5,159 bases of DNA. It comes from a bacterium. GTDB taxonomy: Bacteria > Bacteroidota > Ignavibacteria > Kapaibacteriales > UBA2268. A model generated the notes under the pieces. It searched no databases. It worked only from the letters and a program-made list of their open reading frames with translations, and was not told where the DNA came from. Below, piece by piece: positions 4,581 through 5,159 of the stretch. The DNA is taken from positions 1-5,159 of the forward strand of contig JAUHXN010000224.1 in the NCBI GenBank assembly GCA_030426865.1. Direction: 5' to 3'. Position 1 is the first letter of the stretch. Each line of letters starts with the position of its first letter. The position numbers were made by a program, and so were the translations under genes.

Positions 4581-4610
4581 AAAAGTGCTACTTCTGTGAA
4601 AAAGTAGCAC
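4575..4610 (-). terminator. Intrinsic terminator of the peroxiredoxin gene
   Basis: Perfect 9-bp stem GTGCTACTT/AAGTAGCAC (4585-4593 with 4602-4610), 8-nt loop, followed on the minus strand by TTTTTATTTTT. It lies about 52 bases after the peroxiredoxin stop codon. Confidence 0.85.
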
Positions 4611-4662
4611 GCAAAATTAATCTATTCTTATATAATATACTAAATTATAAGAAATTTATGTA

Positions 4663-5159
4663 TTATAAAGTTTTATCACCTGGTTTCCAACCGCAAGCAG
4701 TTAACTCACCAGTTTGAAGAGCTTGAAGTACTCTAATAGTTTCTTCTGCACTTCTACCAACAGCTTCGGGGTGGATTACAGAATATTGGATTACTCCATC
4801 AGGGTCTATTATGTACAATCCTCTTAGTGCGTAACCAGTTGCTTCTTTGTAAACTTCGTAGTTTCTAGCATTTTCACCTGTGAAATCAGCTAATAGAGGG
4901 TAAGGCAAATCTTTCAAATCTTCTTCGTGTGTTCTCCAAGCTAAATGTGAGAACTTCGAATCAGTAGAACAACCAACTACTTCTGCGTTCAACTCTTTGA
5001 ATTTATCCATATGATGACCAAAAGAAGCTATTTCTGTTGGACATACAAATGTAAAATCCTTTGGATAAAAGAATAAAATCACATGTTTTTTCCCGATGTA
5101 TTGATCTAAAGAAAAATCATCAATTATTTCTTCTTTTGATTTATCACTTATTTCAGCAT
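4663..5159 (-). CDS. Typical 2-Cys peroxiredoxin (AhpC/Prx1 family), 5' end outside window
   Basis: A thiol peroxidase that reduces hydrogen peroxide and organic hydroperoxides in the cytoplasm. The frame stays open to the window edge; 164 residues are visible and perhaps 15-20 N-terminal ones are missing. A GTG at 5082 is internal, since conserved sequence (EEIIDDFSLDQYIGKKHVIL) precedes it. The peroxidatic Cys is in FYPKDFTFVCPTE (codon 5041-5043), with the essential Pro/Thr before it (YP, FTFVC). The conserved active-site Arg lies in the LRGLYIIDPDG or HPEAVGRSAEE region. The resolving Cys is in TACGWKPGDKTL (codon 4693-4695), where Prx1/AhpC enzymes have VCPxxW-KPG. The protein ends right after this motif, with no C-terminal YF extension and no GGLG insert, which suggests a 'robust' enzyme resistant to overoxidation. 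Its reductant is not visible in the window. An intrinsic terminator follows. Confidence 0.93.
   Translation of the reverse strand, partial: AEISDKSKEEIIDDFSLDQYIGKKHVILFFYPKDFTFVCPTEIASFGHHMDKFKELNAEVVGCSTDSKFSHLAWRTHEEDLKDLPYPLLADFTGENARNYEVYKEATGYALRGLYIIDPDGVIQYSVIHPEAVGRSAEETIRVLQALQTGELTACGWKPGDKTL

Noticed and set aside
5080..5082. GTG as the peroxiredoxin start
   Set aside because: The same frame continues upstream with typical peroxiredoxin sequence to the window edge, so this is an internal Val codon.

Overview
The window is an AT-rich bacterial chromosomal segment. It most likely comes from the Bacteroidota or a sister FCB lineage. The evidence for this is a near-perfect Bacteroidota-type promoter (TTTG, 20 nt, TATATTTG at 537-568), two further weaker TAnnTTTG boxes on the minus strand, several TTG starts, and a full-length trigger factor whose FKBP-type domain looks degenerate. 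The phylum call is an inference and could be wrong at the level of class.

Layout. Positions 1-303 (+) hold the C-terminal end of a short-chain dehydrogenase/reductase cut by the window edge. Positions 304-610 are non-coding, with a weak hairpin, a 69-bp REP-like inverted repeat (361-429) and the promoter of the next gene. Positions 611-1039 and 1101-1529 (+) are two tandem UmuD/S24-peptidase-like genes of identical length (142 aa each), separated by 61 bp containing a strong hairpin. Positions 1664-2467 (+) encode a secreted protein of unknown function, bracketed by a perfect 24-bp direct repeat. The second repeat copy opens a 16-codon mini-ORF that looks like the stump of a lost duplicate. 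Positions 2509-2838 (-) encode a small predicted membrane protein. Positions 2839-3270 are non-coding and dense in secondary structure: a composite inverted-repeat element of about 120 bp, a separate long palindrome, and the trigger factor terminator. Positions 3271-4545 (-) are tig. Positions 4663-5159 (-) are a typical 2-Cys peroxiredoxin whose 5' end lies outside the window; an intrinsic terminator separates it from tig.

The main point of interest is the UmuD-like pair. The first protein keeps a canonical Ala-Gly cleavage site, but Met and Arg stand where the catalytic Ser and Lys should be. The second has the intact Ser/Lys dyad (Ser63, Lys100), but no Ala-Gly or Cys-Gly at the cleavage position. 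Together they look like a split substrate/protease pair that could act in trans as a heterodimer. No UmuC polymerase gene follows in the window. The right-hand part (tig, peroxiredoxin) is housekeeping protein-folding and peroxide-defence functions, each transcribed on its own.
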